Assembly (NCBI GenBank): GCA_030762175.1
Contig: CM060833.1
Location: forward strand, 156,113,501 to 156,177,500
DNA length: 64,000 nt
Reading direction: 5' to 3'
Source: Metallyticus violacea
Lineage: Eukaryota > Arthropoda > Insecta > Mantodea > Metallyticidae
Positions 45,541 to 58,243 of this stretch are shown here, piece by piece. The position numbers and the translations under genes were made by a program. Numbering within the stretch: position 1 is the stretch's first letter; every line of letters begins with the position of its first letter. The notes under the pieces are model-generated. The model ran no database searches. It had not been told where the DNA came from and worked only from the letters and a program-made list of their open reading frames with translations.

Positions 45541-47614
45541 TACACTACTATCGCATATGGCTTATCCTTATAGAAAGGTCCCAATAAATAAATAAACTGC
45601 GCAAGACTTGCAGAAGCTGTTTCAATAGGATATGGGCATTTCTACAATGAAATATGAAGTAGCCGCCCGCTGAAGCTGATTGTCACAATGTGACACAGAA
45701 GTAGTATATTAATAAACGTTATGCCTAAAATGGTTGGAAGTTTTGTCAGTTAACAAAGTTGCTATGTTTTGCTTGTATTGGTATGGACTTTTCTCATAGT
45801 AAGTTGCTCTACTTTAAGTTTAATAATACACGATTTCAAAATATAAAGGAAAAGAAAAACTTGCTCTGTCTTTGGCAATAAATATGAAAAAATAATGTAG
45901 AAAACTAATATCTCTATTTCAAAGAAAGTATTAAAGGAAAGAGAGGTCAAAGAATTATATACTTTTTGTACCATTTTAATATTTGGATTTTTGTTTATTT
46001 TTATTATAATGTTCTTGATTATAATATTTTAATAACCTTTTAATTATGTCATTGCAGAAGCTCTTTTTTCGCGAGCACTTGTTCAGTTAAGATTCCATAC
46101 CTCGGGAACCATTTGCTCTAGAAGGTTGTGGTTTGTTAAAATTGTATTTCATAAATTGGCGGAGTTTATTTCTATGCTATCATCCATTGTTGTTTTTCAA
46201 TGTGGGTGAGTTTTAGCTGGTGTTTCCCTCAAAAATTAGATTGTCTGTAAAAATCTTTTTAGACTGCAATTATTGAAAAACTACATTTTTTTTTGCATAA
46301 TTTTCCCATTTTTAAGAGTCTGTATAATCGACTACTTTGAAACATTTACCACTTATTCATGATATTATTGTGATGTTGTGGATCTATTATGGTCAAATAG
46401 TGACAATGTATAAAAAACAATAAAATGTTGGGGAAAAAGTAGAAAAAAATCATACTATTGGAAATAATTTATAAGTTTCTTCAGCGTCAAGGTATAAGTG
46501 TGAACATAGATCACAAATTTCAATTATATGCTGTAAAAGTTTAATTTCATCACCTTTAGTAGTCCTTGAGAAAATGGGAACTGAAGTTGGTAAATTACAG
46601 GGATAGGCTTTTTCATATTCCCCTTAACTGAAAAGAAAAATTTTAAATAGAAAAACTGTGTGCACTGTAGTGTTAGATTTATATTTAAAAGTTTTAATTA
46701 TAATTTCACTGCTATCTTATTTATATTAAAAAGGGCGAATAACTCTTTCAGTTTTGCAATTTAATCACGACATTTTTGCAGTTTACAATTGCAAAACTTT
46801 ATGCAAAATTTCAAAAGCTCATAGAATTTTAACAATTATTTTGATGAGAAATTATAATTCTTGTAGCTCATTAATGGACAAGTGAATATTTTTGCAGAGT
46901 ATTAATACAAATATTTGCATTAATTATATACATATATCACTTATTAGATAAGTTGCTTCTTTAGGTCAAAGTACATTAAGATTAGAGATGCATTGTGTAT
47001 AGTACCTAAAAAATTTTAACTTCGTGTAATTTTTTCTTAGTTTTTCTGCTGGGGTGTCCCAATAGCTTTAAGGCGCTGTTGTAAGTAGGCAAACTTGGCT
47101 TAGGATAACCTGCAGGATAGCCGACAGCAATACATGGAATCGCGGACAGTGCCAAGTCGATGCCACTTTGAACCTGGTCCAAATAAGAAAGAAAAAAAAA
47201 AACGAAAACTTTAAAAGGATTTTTATTCGAAGAATAGAGACAAAGGAAAGTCCGATGAGGATAAAGGAGAAGAAAAAGAGTCCTTTATGTAGAGAGCTCT
47301 AGCACAAAGCAAGCATCTCCTTCCCTCCTTACTCTTACTCTCTTTTTTTGTAAAAAAAAATATAAGAGCACGAGTGGATCGTGCGTGAAAACTTTCTGTC
47401 CTGACTAGACGGCTTAGATATTTGTGATGGACATTTTACAGAAGTTGAGCTTTAGTGTCTGATCCACTCACAGTCATTTCCATGACCGGTTGGTTAGAAC
47501 GCCAGTCACAAACCGGCTCAAAGATGGAGAGCGCACGCTGTTTCTGCAAAGATGAATGACTTAATTTTAGACCTGTCAACAGTCTAATTTGTATCATTAT
47601 TAGTTCATTGAACT
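45541..47614. other. Unassigned DNA with one open stretch
   Basis: About 2 kb. A minus-strand stretch of 58 codons at 46450-46623 without an ATG reads like real protein (TTKGDEIKLLQHIIEICDLC) but I cannot name it. Purine-rich DNA lies at 47190-47370. Nothing else recognised. Confidence 0.35.
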
Positions 47615-47880
47615 GCAACGGGTAGCCGAGATCGGTAAAGTACGGCTCACCAATGAGAGGTCTGGGGTTCCGTTTCCACTAGGACTTTCTCCCTGACTGA
47701 GGTTTTTGCAGTTTTTCCTCAGTCCTCGTAAATGAAAAATGCCGGGGAGGTACCGTAAACTTAGACCTGGAACGCTTTTCTTAAAAGAAAATCCTTCTCA
47801 TTTTATCATTTCATCTCACGAACCGCCAATGCTTACCCTCTGTGAGGTCCCAGCAGTGCAAACGGGCGTGAAAAACTAAT
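47615..47880 (+). mobile_element. SINE-A copy, diverged
   Basis: Whole length kept but with many substitutions, including a damaged B box (GGGGTTCCGTTTCC). Ends GGGCGTGAAAAACT. Confidence 0.88.
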
Positions 47881-48128
47881 TAAAGTTACTTTATTCATGC
47901 TTTACCTTGAAGATTCATATCAATAACATGATGCGTTATAAATTTTCAGAAAAAAAACATGATTCTCAAAAATCGGCGTGTTTATTCAATAACGTAATTG
48001 AAAAGAATGCAATTCGGTCCTCTTAAGGGTGCGTCTCAAACTTCTTAGTGGGGTAGTCTGTTTTCTGCTTAAAATACGTGCATGGAAACCAACTGTTACA
48101 TCTCCATGTAACATAAATTATGCTAAAG
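47881..48128. other. Unassigned spacer
   Basis: Nothing recognised. Confidence 0.4.
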
Positions 48129-48139
48129 TATATTAAAGA

Positions 48140-48399
48140 ATATTATTTTATTATTATTTGAATGGGACATCTGCGTCCCATTCAATTCAGGGCGTGAAAC
48201 GGCCGACAAATTTTGCTCAGAGACCTCTTTTTTCAGGCTTGAGGTTCTTTATCGTGCCGTAAATGTACGACACGGGACCCACGGTTTTACTTCCTTTTCG
48301 AAGGAAGCCATACTTAGGATTTTAGGTCTGAAAAATTTCATCGAACCCGCGATCTTCGGCTTAGGAGACAAGTATGGCTATCACCACCATGACCGACAC
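48140..48399 (-). mobile_element. SINE-B copy with perfect 11-bp duplication
   Basis: Minus-strand copy flanked by identical TATATTAAAGA at 48129-48139 and 48400-48410. Its tail end is rearranged near 48160-48185 and the B-box region has a small deletion. Head CATGGTGGTGATAGCC-like. Confidence 0.92.
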
Positions 48400-48410
48400 T
48401 ATATTAAAGA

Positions 48411-51134
48411 GCTCAAAGGTATTGATGTTAGGACAATTTTTGAGCAATTGCTGTTTATTAATCATTTAGGACAAAAGAACACTTTTGTATGTTTCTTCTG
48501 AGTAAAAATGCATTATTTTTAAAGTGCTCATATTATATTGGTAAAGAAAATAGAAATTATTTATCCGGGGGAAAAGATTGTGGTATCGTCACTTACTTAA
48601 AGTTGTCCACATCAGGTACTATAATATTTTTTTTTTTACTAAAAGTTGAATGCAGAGGCATTAATATTGCTTATATTGACTTTGAAACCGAAGCGCAGGT
48701 GGATATATTTAGTTAATATTCCTAAAGGAGAGCTTGCAGAAATCCGTCATTAATTCCAAGAACTACAAACTGATGAAGAAAAATTTCAGCAATATTTTCG
48801 TTAATATGGGTACAATGTAAAGTGAAGGGAGGCAGTTCCAGCATATTATTGCTTGATAGTGAGTAAATGTACCTTTCAAGTGTTTAAGCATTAAAGCGCC
48901 AATCATTGCTGTGGACTTTATGATTCCCGTTCACCGCGGTACCAGCTTCAGCCTACCGACCGCCCGTTAGTGTGCAGAGGTTCCACGAAGGAAAAATCAT
49001 GCATTACTTTGCTTGTAATAATATGGACCTCTGTTTTAGTGTGACAGTTTTAAATGCTTTAAATTCTTATATTTCTAGAATTATTGAATGAATTATATGA
49101 CGCAAATGTTAGGAAGCACTTTTTAATGGGCAGTATCAGCGAGTAAAGAGGGTTGTAAATGTCAATTAGCTCATTCTGTATTCGAATATCTTTCTGGATT
49201 TACTTATGATACGGACATAGTGTGACCAGTGCTGCGGTATTAACGAAGCGGTAAGGAAATAATCAATATGTAACGGATGGAGGGAAAGATTTGGAAAAAG
49301 GAAATTAATTTGATTTATTTTGGAATCTCAGGGGTAATATTATCTCTTCTCTCCGACGATTGGTTTCCGCTGACTTACAGTTTTTCCACGACTGTTGAGA
49401 CTGCTGCTGGATACTTTTATGGTCCTGTGATTGTAGGGAAAGGAGTATATGGAGATTGATAAGCTTTCTTGTAATGGGAGATGAAACACAATTTATTGTT
49501 CATAAACTATTCCACATAAAATGTACTGCCGTTATTTCCTGGAGAATATATGCCACTTTCGCACTAACTATGACGATCACTCTGACGTTTCTTAATTTGA
49601 TAAAGACTGATCCTGAAATCAACTAATCCTGAGAGACAACTGAACTCAATTAATAAAGCTCTTCCACTTAATACTCTCTCACTGAACGGAACTGAACTGA
49701 CCGTGCCTATCTTCCACACTAATAATGCCGCACACTGGATACTTTCCAAAACTGACTACACTAACTTTACACTTTACGCTTTACACTAACTGAACTGAAC
49801 TGAGAAAGCCTTCCACTGATATTGCCCCGTTGAATACTCTTGTCAAACTGAGTGCGGGCCGCAAAATTACAAGATTAAATATACATGGACTACGTGACTT
49901 TTTACATGTAGATATAAACTCAAGCTGCTGGTTTCTTCCCTTGAAGTTATCGGTCTGTCTTTTCATCTCCGTAGTTGCCATATGTTTTATTATGCCTACC
50001 CTCCTTTACAATTCTCTAACAGTATACAAATAAACCTCTTACTCAAGGATTCTCCTTTAGAAATTTCTCCAGAAAACCATCGGTTTGCCTGGGTCATCTT
50101 TACGAATATTGTTACAGTAGGCAACAGAAATTCTCAGGTCACGTTTTATGGATGGAGTACCTTTCTCCACCCTGGCAAGAAAATAACATTTTATACACAA
50201 TATTCAACACTTGTACAGAAAATATGACATTACACTTATGAGTATAATGCGGAAGTTACATAAAAGTACATGCCACAATTACTGTAATTAAAAATGGGGA
50301 TGGCAGCTCATGTATACTATCTCATCACCAATATCTCTCGGCTGTTAGTGTCTGAATGTGAATATATGTATTACGGAGTAATAAAGGTGCTGGGCATTGG
50401 TTGCTCTTTCTTTGTTTGCAACTTTTTACTTCCAGTTTCAAAGTTACAGTGCCTTACAGTAACTTTTTATTCCTTTCCTTTTAAAAAACTTGGAAGCATG
50501 TCTGCATTGAATGATAAGCTGTAATAGACTTGGAAGAAGCTACCTTACAGAAATTTCCAGGCTATAAGAATACTATTCAAAGTTATCTTAGCAAGCACTC
50601 TAAGCTGGTCTTCTTATATTTCACTTTTCCTTAATATATTCACGATGTGCGGAACAGCAAATGTTTTGTTGGATTGTTTTCCTTTAAAGAGCAAATTTAA
50701 TAAGCGCATTAGAGTCTCACATGAAAACTTAGGTCGTATCTTGCGTATTTCGAAATGACGAGCATAATCGGAACCAACTGAGAGCCCGAAATCTTGGGCC
50801 CATTTGAGATAATTCATTTACACATATATGAACAGATGTTACGATGCGGAATACGACAGTCATTTTTTTTAACCGAATATAAACAAAGATATTGATTCAA
50901 AGGAGGATCGAGAGAAATACTACCCACAATATTTATGCTTTTCTTCATGAATGTTAAAGTACATAAATGTGCCCAGCTCTGTTTTTATTAAGTATTTATT
51001 GCCCTTTTTTGTCTCCAAGTACATCAGCGCATTTCAACCTTTATCCTATAGCACTCAATGATTGCAATTTAAAATTTCGCGACACACTCATATTAGCTAA
51101 ACGATATACACATTTTATGAACAAAGTGAACATA
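48411..51134. other. Unassigned DNA
   Basis: 2.7 kb without a recognised gene. The segment 49590-49860 is unusually rich in ACTGAACT-type words, with a short ACTGA tandem at 49789-49803. A 67-codon minus frame at 50614-50817 and plus frames at 49277, 49830, 49982 and 50294 are unrecognised. Confidence 0.35.
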
Positions 51135-52369
51135 CGAGAGTAGACCCATAAGTTTCCTGCCTCCCAATAAAGATTATAGCCTTCACTAAATCCTTATCTA
51201 GTGTCATAACTTATCTATTAAGTAAATAATTACAGCTGTAAATTCCGTTCCGTTGTGTTTAGTTGTTCATAAAGAAGGCTATGTGTAGTGTGACATATTC
51301 ATAATGGAGCATCGAGCTGTTATTAAGTTCTTCACAAAAGAAGGGCTTACTTCTAATGAAATTAAACAGCGATTGGACGGTGTATATGGCGAAGCATTCC
51401 CCTTATATTCTGCCATAAACGAATGGACCAAATCTTTTCGAATAGGTCGAGAAAGCAATAAAGACGAAGAGCGTGCAGGTCGGTCTATGGAGGCATTCAC
51501 TCCTGAAAACATCGCTCTTGTGAAAAAGAGAAACTGTGGAAGACTGGCGGCTCAAAGTTACAGAAATAGCAGCAAGGTTCGGTCTTTCTAAAGCAATAGT
51601 CCTTCGAATTATTCATGAGCATTTGAACATGAATAAGGTTAGTGCAAGATGGGTACCTAGTCTTCTTTTCTCAGTCAAAAAGCAGCAACGAGTCATCTGT
51701 TGTCAGGCATTCTTGTAGGTCTGCCATGGCAACGAGAGAGAAGTTCTGCAACCCATTGTTACCGGAAATGAAACGATGGGTCCTCTACTATGACCCATCC
51801 CTTGTCCAAAAGAGAATCAATGGAGTGGCTTAAACTTGGAGAAGCACCGCCTCTAAAGGCCAAGGTCACCAGTCAACCTAGATCATGGCCACAATCTTTT
51901 GGGACTGTGAAGGAATACCCTTCATTGAGTTCAAGGAGAGTAACACCACAGTAAATGGGAGTACTATGCTGGCCTACAGCACAGACTACGTACTTCCATT
52001 CATCGAAGAAAAAAGGCGAGGAAAGCTGAGTGGTGGTGTGTACCTTCTTCACCACAACGCGCCTGTGCACACAGCTCTTGTTGCAAAGGAAGCTGTGAAG
52101 AAATGTGACTTCAAGGAGATCGACTATCCATCCTACAGCCCAGATCTAGCTCCCAGTGACTAGTTCCTCTTCTCAAAACTCAAGAAGCACCTTCCAGGAA
52201 GGTATTTTGCATACATGACTTCTGACTATTTTAGAGGGATATTGAAAAGTTAATTAAAAGATGTGGGAAGTGTATTGCATTAAAAGGTAACTGTATTGAA
52301 AAGTGAAATATATTTGTCTATATCATACCTAGAAAATGGTTAGACCGGAAATGTGTGGGCTTACTCTCG
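51135..52369 (+). mobile_element. Mariner element, subfamily A, copy 3
   Basis: Both ends present: CGAGAGTAGACCCATAAGTT at the left and GACCGGAAATGTGTGGGCTT followed by ACTCTCG at the right, bordered by TA. About 1.24 kb with several internal deletions. Confidence 0.92.
51304..52306 (+). pseudogene. Broken mariner transposase A3
   Basis: Opens MEHRAVIKFFTKEGLTSNEI without the early stop seen in copies 1, 2 and 4. The DNA-binding part FGLSKAIVLRIIHEHLNMNK is present. The first catalytic Asp is changed to Asn (GNETM) and the second to His (LLHHNAPVH). The third is kept in SPDLAPSD but is followed at once by a stop. The C-terminal part is shortened by a deletion after the HLPGRYF-like segment. 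Several frameshifts also occur. Confidence 0.92.
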
Positions 52370-53173
52370 TACTTCTTTATTTTTATTTAAAGTTTATGAT
52401 AAACTTTAATGATAAATATTATTGCAATGTAACATAATATACTACATATATACGTATATAATTGCAGTATAAATATGTTGTGCTTGTTATTTAGGAATTG
52501 TGGAAAATTAATATGTTTTTACATGTTGCGTTTAATTTAAATAGCTAATAATCAAAATTAATATGTAGCCTGAGCTTAGTTGTTTGCATTAGCTGCTCGA
52601 ATTGTGGCCGAATGGTTTGAAGCGCACTCCTCTAGAGATAACAGCTTGACCCTTTCTTACACTTCATTGTGTTCATTGGAGAAAACCCTGCCTCACTTGT
52701 TTGTGGAAAAGAGAAGAACTTTCATACCGTTTTGGAAACAACGGGATATGCTTTACGACGAGAAATTAATAATTATCCATGTTTGACTCTTGAGTAATAA
52801 AACTTAAAACCTCAGTAATTTCTGATTTCAACCATTTCCATTTTCATTTTTATTTTCATTTCCTCCTGAATATTAAACTGTACTGACCGAAGAACAGATG
52901 CAGCAAAGAGTGCCCTCACCCAGGTGAATAGTCCAGTCAGGGTTTGGAAAATATTTCTCATTGTTTCCAATCAACGAAGACATTGTTTAAAATTAATGTT
53001 TGAAGATTTGTGTCAGTCTTAAAGTGTTTGATAAGCTTCCATATTTCAGTTTTATTTTCTTGTCTCATTCTGCCTCTCCAAAATGAAAGTTTATCACGAA
53101 AAGAGGCAATTTTGTTAGTTGAGTAGAGGAACTTTTAATGTTTTCCCTGCATGCATTTGTTAAGGGCATTAAA
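52370..53173. other. Unassigned DNA
   Basis: No feature recognised. A tRNA-like A-box string (GTGGCCGAATGGTTTGAAGC, 52602) has no B box partner. Confidence 0.35.
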
Positions 53174-54324
53174 TACAGGGTGATTATAAAGTCTCGATCC
53201 ATTTTTGACAAAGTGACTTATAATGTTTCTTTTATTGGTGATCTGAAGAATACTGTCACTGAAGAAATCATAGCTGTGTTGTGTGCGAGGATTTACTTAC
53301 TAGGCGAAAATCCCACAAACCCGTTCCCACCAGGGCAAATAACAGACTTATGGTTGAAAAATTCAAGATCAAGGGTAGTGTGCAGGTTGTGAAATGTTTC
53401 GGTATTCCCAGTGTGCCAGCTGAAACTGTGCAACAGGTTAGGGAAGCAATTAGCTGATGCTCAAATGCATCAACCAGTAGGCTAAGTTGGGTGTACCTAT
53501 GGAAAACTCTTCACTACAAATTGAAAAACGTTCATATTACCTCCAAATCCAACAGAAGCTGGAAAGGGACGACAATGCTGGTCAAGGAGCAATGTTTGCC
53601 GACCTGTTGCGGGCAGTCGAAGAGGTTAACTTGCTGCAAATTGTGCTGTTTAGCGATGAAACCACCTTCCACACATGTGGCATGGTCAATCGACACACTG
53701 TAGAGTGTGGGCAGATGGACAGCTAAAAGAGATCCTCGAGTGGGAACGAAACATCCCAAAAATCAATGTGTGGTTGGGTATCACAGAGTCTAAGGTGTGT
53801 GGACCATTCTTCTTCGCAGAACCCACAGTGACAAGCATTTCATATTTCGAAATGCTGTAACTCTTTCCTCAAACCCCAATTGCAGCAGGGTGGCATCTTG
53901 GAAACGGTGGTTTTCCAACATGATGAAGTACCCCCTCATTTCACACGGGTTCATGGGTATCTGTAAGCCACACTTCCTCTTAGGACTTCATACCACATTT
54001 GGGCTCCACGTTTTCCTGATTTCACACCCCTTGACGTTTTTTGAATGGGGATGCAAAGTCTCAAGTACGAAGTCAAAATCAACTCCATTTACAATTATTT
54101 AAAGGAGCGTATCAAGCGTGCGGTGTTCAACATCACACCTGCAATGCTGGAAAAGATGTTTCAGCACGTCGTTGGGAGTTATGTGTGAAAGTGCAGGGTG
54201 GTCATGTGGAATATACATAGACAGACTATGTGTTACTGTGTGTTAGGGTTTAAATCACAGTATTGGTTTGAATCTAATATCTGTTTTTCATAAACATGTA
54301 TCGAGAGTTTATAATCAATCTGTA
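53174..54324 (+). mobile_element. Tc1/mariner-like element with DUF4817-type gene
   Basis: Terminal inverted repeats of about 27 bp: TACAGGGTGATTATAAAGTC at 53174 and its inverse (AGTTTATAATCAATCTGTA) ending at 54324. The length of about 1.15 kb and the TA at both ends fit a Tc1-mariner relative. Confidence 0.88.
53250..54220 (+). pseudogene. Broken DUF4817/DDE transposase
   Basis: In order: TEEIIAVLCARIYLLGENPT and NPFPPGQITDLW, a DUF4817-like N-terminus. Next is IVLFSDETTFHTCGMVNRH with the first catalytic Asp, EILEWERNIPKINVWLGITE and SKVCGPFFFAEPT. Then VVFQHDEVPPH carries the second Asp, FPDFTPLDVF the third, and GGHVEY the C-terminus. These lie in three frames because of about six small indels. 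All catalytic acids remain, so it decayed mainly by frameshifts. It is a different subfamily from the copies at 19945, 41413 and 58405. Confidence 0.88.
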
Positions 54325-55032
54325 TTTGAAATATGCAACTTTATTGAACCAACACTTATCGCTGATTATATTTGCAGGTTTAGATTCTAGAAAACAAAAA
54401 ATATACATATTATATGTTTGCAAACAGCTTGGTCTATTAGCCCCTTAAATTTCAGTTTCTTGCAACCTGTCGTTTAAGAAAACAACCTGAAAATACTAGT
54501 TTTAATTTTTCTATCCACGATTAATATAAAAACATGTTAGGTTGACGCCCTGGAAGACTTAATGAAGCATTAGCGACAATTAATTCAATGTCAAAAACAG
54601 GGATGAACTCATAAATGATCACGGATGCGAATATTACATTATTACAGTAAGACCCAGTTGTACAAACTTTGCTAACTGGACATTAATTTTAACTGTAAAT
54701 TAAAAAGTAACTAGAGTTAAGTCATAATTTCTGTTGGAAAAAAAATACCTCTTACTACGTAACGTCAAGTATCTTATAGTCGTCAAATGTATAGAAACAT
54801 CGCGAAATAATACGAAAATTCCTGTTTAGAGTGAGTTAATGTTCAACTGTTCAACCTAAGAAAATCAATTATTTAGTTTTCCCTCCTCCTAAATATATTT
54901 TTTGTTTTCTTTCATATGTTTTCAAAAGTAAAAATAATATTATTATTAATCTGGTGCTAAGATATGAGGGGAAACTTGAAAAAAAATCCATTACAAATAA
55001 GAATAAAGAACGTACATAGAGGAAATTTTCCA
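54325..55032. other. Unassigned AT-rich DNA
   Basis: Nothing recognised. Confidence 0.4.
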
Positions 55033-55460
55033 AAGAATATAGTTCTAATTTAAGGCTGCATTATTACCTCCAGGTGATGTAGCGGATATTTGTGTGCAGT
55101 CTATAGCACCTAAAACTCCAGGCATTAAGAATGATATTTTAACGAATCGATGTCTTAAAGCTGCATATACTCTAGCAAGTTTATTGATAGATCTGTTTGT
55201 CTTATTTTTTTACACTTTAAATATACATATCTCCAATAGCTATTTGGAAGCTCTCTGTCGCATAGAACCTTAAAGTTAGTAATGTCATGAACACGGAATT
55301 CAAATGCTTAGTTTGTGATTGTAATCGGGACGTAACGTCTGTTCCAGTTTTTCGACAACATCCTTTGCTAAGCGAAAACGCTTTTTGAATTGTGTGTCAT
55401 TCAGTTTTAGGAACTGAATGATTCTTTCATGAAATACATGAAGATTAGCCTAACTTAACC
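55033..55460 (-). pseudogene. PIF/Harbinger transposase fragment (HARBI1-like)
   Basis: Minus-strand translation, no ATG-started frame: ERIIQFLKLNDTQFKKRFRL, AKDVVEKLEQTL, an interrupted LRFYATESFQIAIGDMY-like segment, then KLARVYAALRHRFVKI and GVLGAIDCTQISATSPGG. This is the N-terminal half of the Harbinger nuclease related to HARBI1, up to the first catalytic Asp in AIDCT. It is broken by two stops and at least one frameshift and ends after NNAAL. No inverted ends or partner Myb-like gene were seen. Confidence 0.8.
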
Positions 55461-57084
55461 TACTACAGAACGCAACGCTGTCAATTGTTATTACGTGGGA
55501 ACGAAAAATGAAACATTGTAGGAACCTACATGAAATTAAAATGAAAGTAACTCACAGTTTTAATTATAAATGAAGTTATTGTGCTTCTGTACTATAGGAA
55601 ATGTTTTATTTAATGATTTCTAAATTCTAATCAGTACTTTAATTTGTGAATTTTTGAGAGTTAGATTTAATTTGAGGTTAAGATGAAATAATCTTAGATT
55701 ACTGTTTATACAACCAAAATTCCTAAGTTAAATATAACTGGTGGTTAATTTTATGCCCTAAACTCAAGTTAACTCTGTATACACTGATCCTAAGTGTACA
55801 CGATCACTATAAGAAGCTGTGATAGCCGTCCATCAACCCTCACACAACCCAAATTGTAAGGAGCAAGCATAGCAAGTGCTCAGAAGCCAGGACATGTAAA
55901 TCCTGGACAGTGTTTATTTTATTTTTTAGTGTTTTACTCTTTTTGTTACCATATTGGTACCACAGACGATCTGGGCAGTTTCAGTGTCTTTATTTGTACA
56001 CCAGTGTCCTTCCCGAGGGCAAGTCCTTTGCTGCGGGCTAAACACCAAAGAGTGTTTATAGCTTTTCTGGGGATAGCTTTTTTTTTTCTTCATTATGACG
56101 TATAATGGTGAATATCTTTTCTATATATTTTTATTTGGAACTATAAAATTGCATTTCTTATTTCTTATTTACGACGAATCTGGCACTAATTAGAATTGGA
56201 ACCGCAAAATCCTTTGCAGCCTTGGCGACTCATTGCGAACCTATAGATACAGCCAGATAATACTTCGCAAGAACTGAAAACGTGTTTCATATCACTGATT
56301 ATAGTGTGAAGCTTTTGACTAGCACTTTATCACGCGTCACAGCCTATCATCTCCATCATTTCAAGGGAAATCATTAGCAACTGCAATATGAACATTTAAA
56401 TTTTGTGTTTTTTGTACACCTTTTGATTTTACGGGAGGTGATGCTGAATTGGTTTCGGGATTTAATATTAAATTTTGGGAGGTGGTTTTACTAAAAATTT
56501 TAAGAGCATGTTTAAGAAATTTATTTATAAGTTTATTAATGTGTATTATTTTTGGGGGTTAGATTTAAATAAATTTATACATAAGAATTTATGCCAACAG
56601 TATTCCATGCCAGAAGAAATGAGGGAGGATTGAGAGGACTGAATTGTCACTCAAGGTGAGGATCAAAATTAACCCGTGTAATAATTCGTGCTATTTGTAG
56701 AGCACACAGGGACTGTTAATATCAAAGCTTTCCTTCCGCTTTTCAAAATGTGTCTACTTGCTGGAAACTCCCCTTTCAGCGGGGTAAAACAAGTCGCTGT
56801 GAGAAAAATCTGAGCAGCGTGGAGTATAAGACTAGATTAGTCAAAAAATATCCTATATGAAAAACGAATAATATTAAACTAAGGTAGCTAAGTATATACA
56901 ATCAAAGGCATCTGGCGTTGCAGCATCATTATAACATATTTTAGAATGGTATTTTCATTTCAGCAAAATTGTCCCATAAGTCTCTCTTCCTTTAAACGGT
57001 AGGATAGATTTGCATTCGCTACTATATAGATAACAAGCAGAGATTTCATCCTTACGACATTACAGGTTGCATATCTTCAGTTTT
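55461..57084. other. Unassigned DNA
   Basis: 1.6 kb, mostly AT-rich. A segment at 55920-56060 vaguely resembles a SINE 3' end but does not align with any family here. Confidence 0.35.
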
Positions 57085-57420
57085 TGTGTCATTAGTGCGT
57101 CCTTTAATGGAGTATGGAGAGATACACTCGAATCCTTATAGGCTAAGTCATGTAGAATGCTGTGACAGACAGGGAGATCAAGTTCATAAAAACGGTAGAC
57201 ATTTTATTTCCAAAAAGATTAAAGAATTAGGCTGGAAACAACTAGCAATACGATAGAAAAGAAAAAGGTTATGCGCAAGATTTAGAGCATCTATACGTTT
57301 AAAGGCATGGGCGGACATTCAGAAAATGCTACAAAATCTCATAAAAAAGCATTCAAAACTACTAGTAAAATGTCTGGAATTTATGTTGAAAATTTTTCCA
57401 TCGCTAGAAAACCCTAGAGG
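57085..57420 (+). pseudogene. LINE RT thumb and C-terminal remnant
   Basis: Plus strand with one frameshift: LVRPLMEYGEIHSNPYRLSH, then ISKKIKELGWKQLAIR, KRLCARFRASIRLKAWADIQ. This matches the C-terminal region of CR1/Jockey-like LINE proteins common in insects (LVRP.LEYG...W.PY......LGWE.L..RR...R.C.LFKA..G..AW). Short, with an in-frame stop after LAIR. Lineage not fixed. Confidence 0.65.
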
Positions 57421-58243
57421 AGTTGCATAATTTGCCAGTGGTAGCCTTTCAGGAGTGAAAAAATTAGAACACAATGAAACAAATTATTAACTTAGTTTTT
57501 AACGAGATGTTATAATATTTGGTGTTAATTTTTCATTCTTTCGGTTACTTTTTTGTGCTGGCATATTTTGTATCTCTTTTTCTACCACTCATTATTGATA
57601 AAACCCACTAGCAGCAATAGAATCAATTTATTCGTTAGTTTGTTCGTTCAATTCAATCATTCATTCAAGAATTATAAAGGGGAAGGTGAACCAGCCTGTA
57701 TATTAAAAGTATTTCATTAACTTTGTAAAACCGCGACAGTACACGATCATGTGATTATTACTCTCTGTGTGAATGAGTACCTGAATGCATTTATAAAACA
57801 TACATTTAAAAATAATGTTGATTTTAGTGGCCTTTATTTTATGTAATTAATCCTATTTATCATTTGTTACAATACTTTTGCTAGTTCAGGAAACTTTTCT
57901 ACAGAGAATACAATGTTTAAGTATTATTTAGGATTCTACTACATTTCTAAACCCAAACATCCTTTTACACAAAATGACATCGCAGTTCCCATTATAGAAC
58001 TGCAACTTAAAAAGAATCATTACGATTTCATTTATTCGTTTCATTACGAACGAATCTACTGTGCTTTATCTGCGAGGATTGAGCTTTTTGTTAAGTTATT
58101 GGGAGCCTTTTGTCCATTGCGGAATCCAACATTTTGAATAACTTTCATTATTAGATCAGATTTCATTTTCGTTAACAGTTTAGTTATTACTTCATAAATT
58201 TTTGTCAAAGTGGCAGACCAGTGATACAAACACGAAGTACAGA
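57421..58243. other. Unassigned DNA
   Basis: Overlapping frames at 57913-58137 (+) and 58056-58298 (-) are unrecognised. No repeat seen before the transposon end at 58244. Confidence 0.35.

Noticed and set aside
52595..52640. tRNA-Ser/Leu-like A box
   Set aside because: No B box or acceptor pairing follows.
55920..56060. SINE-A 3' end
   Set aside because: Only scattered words match (TAGTGTTTTAC, ACCACAGACGATC); cannot be aligned through.
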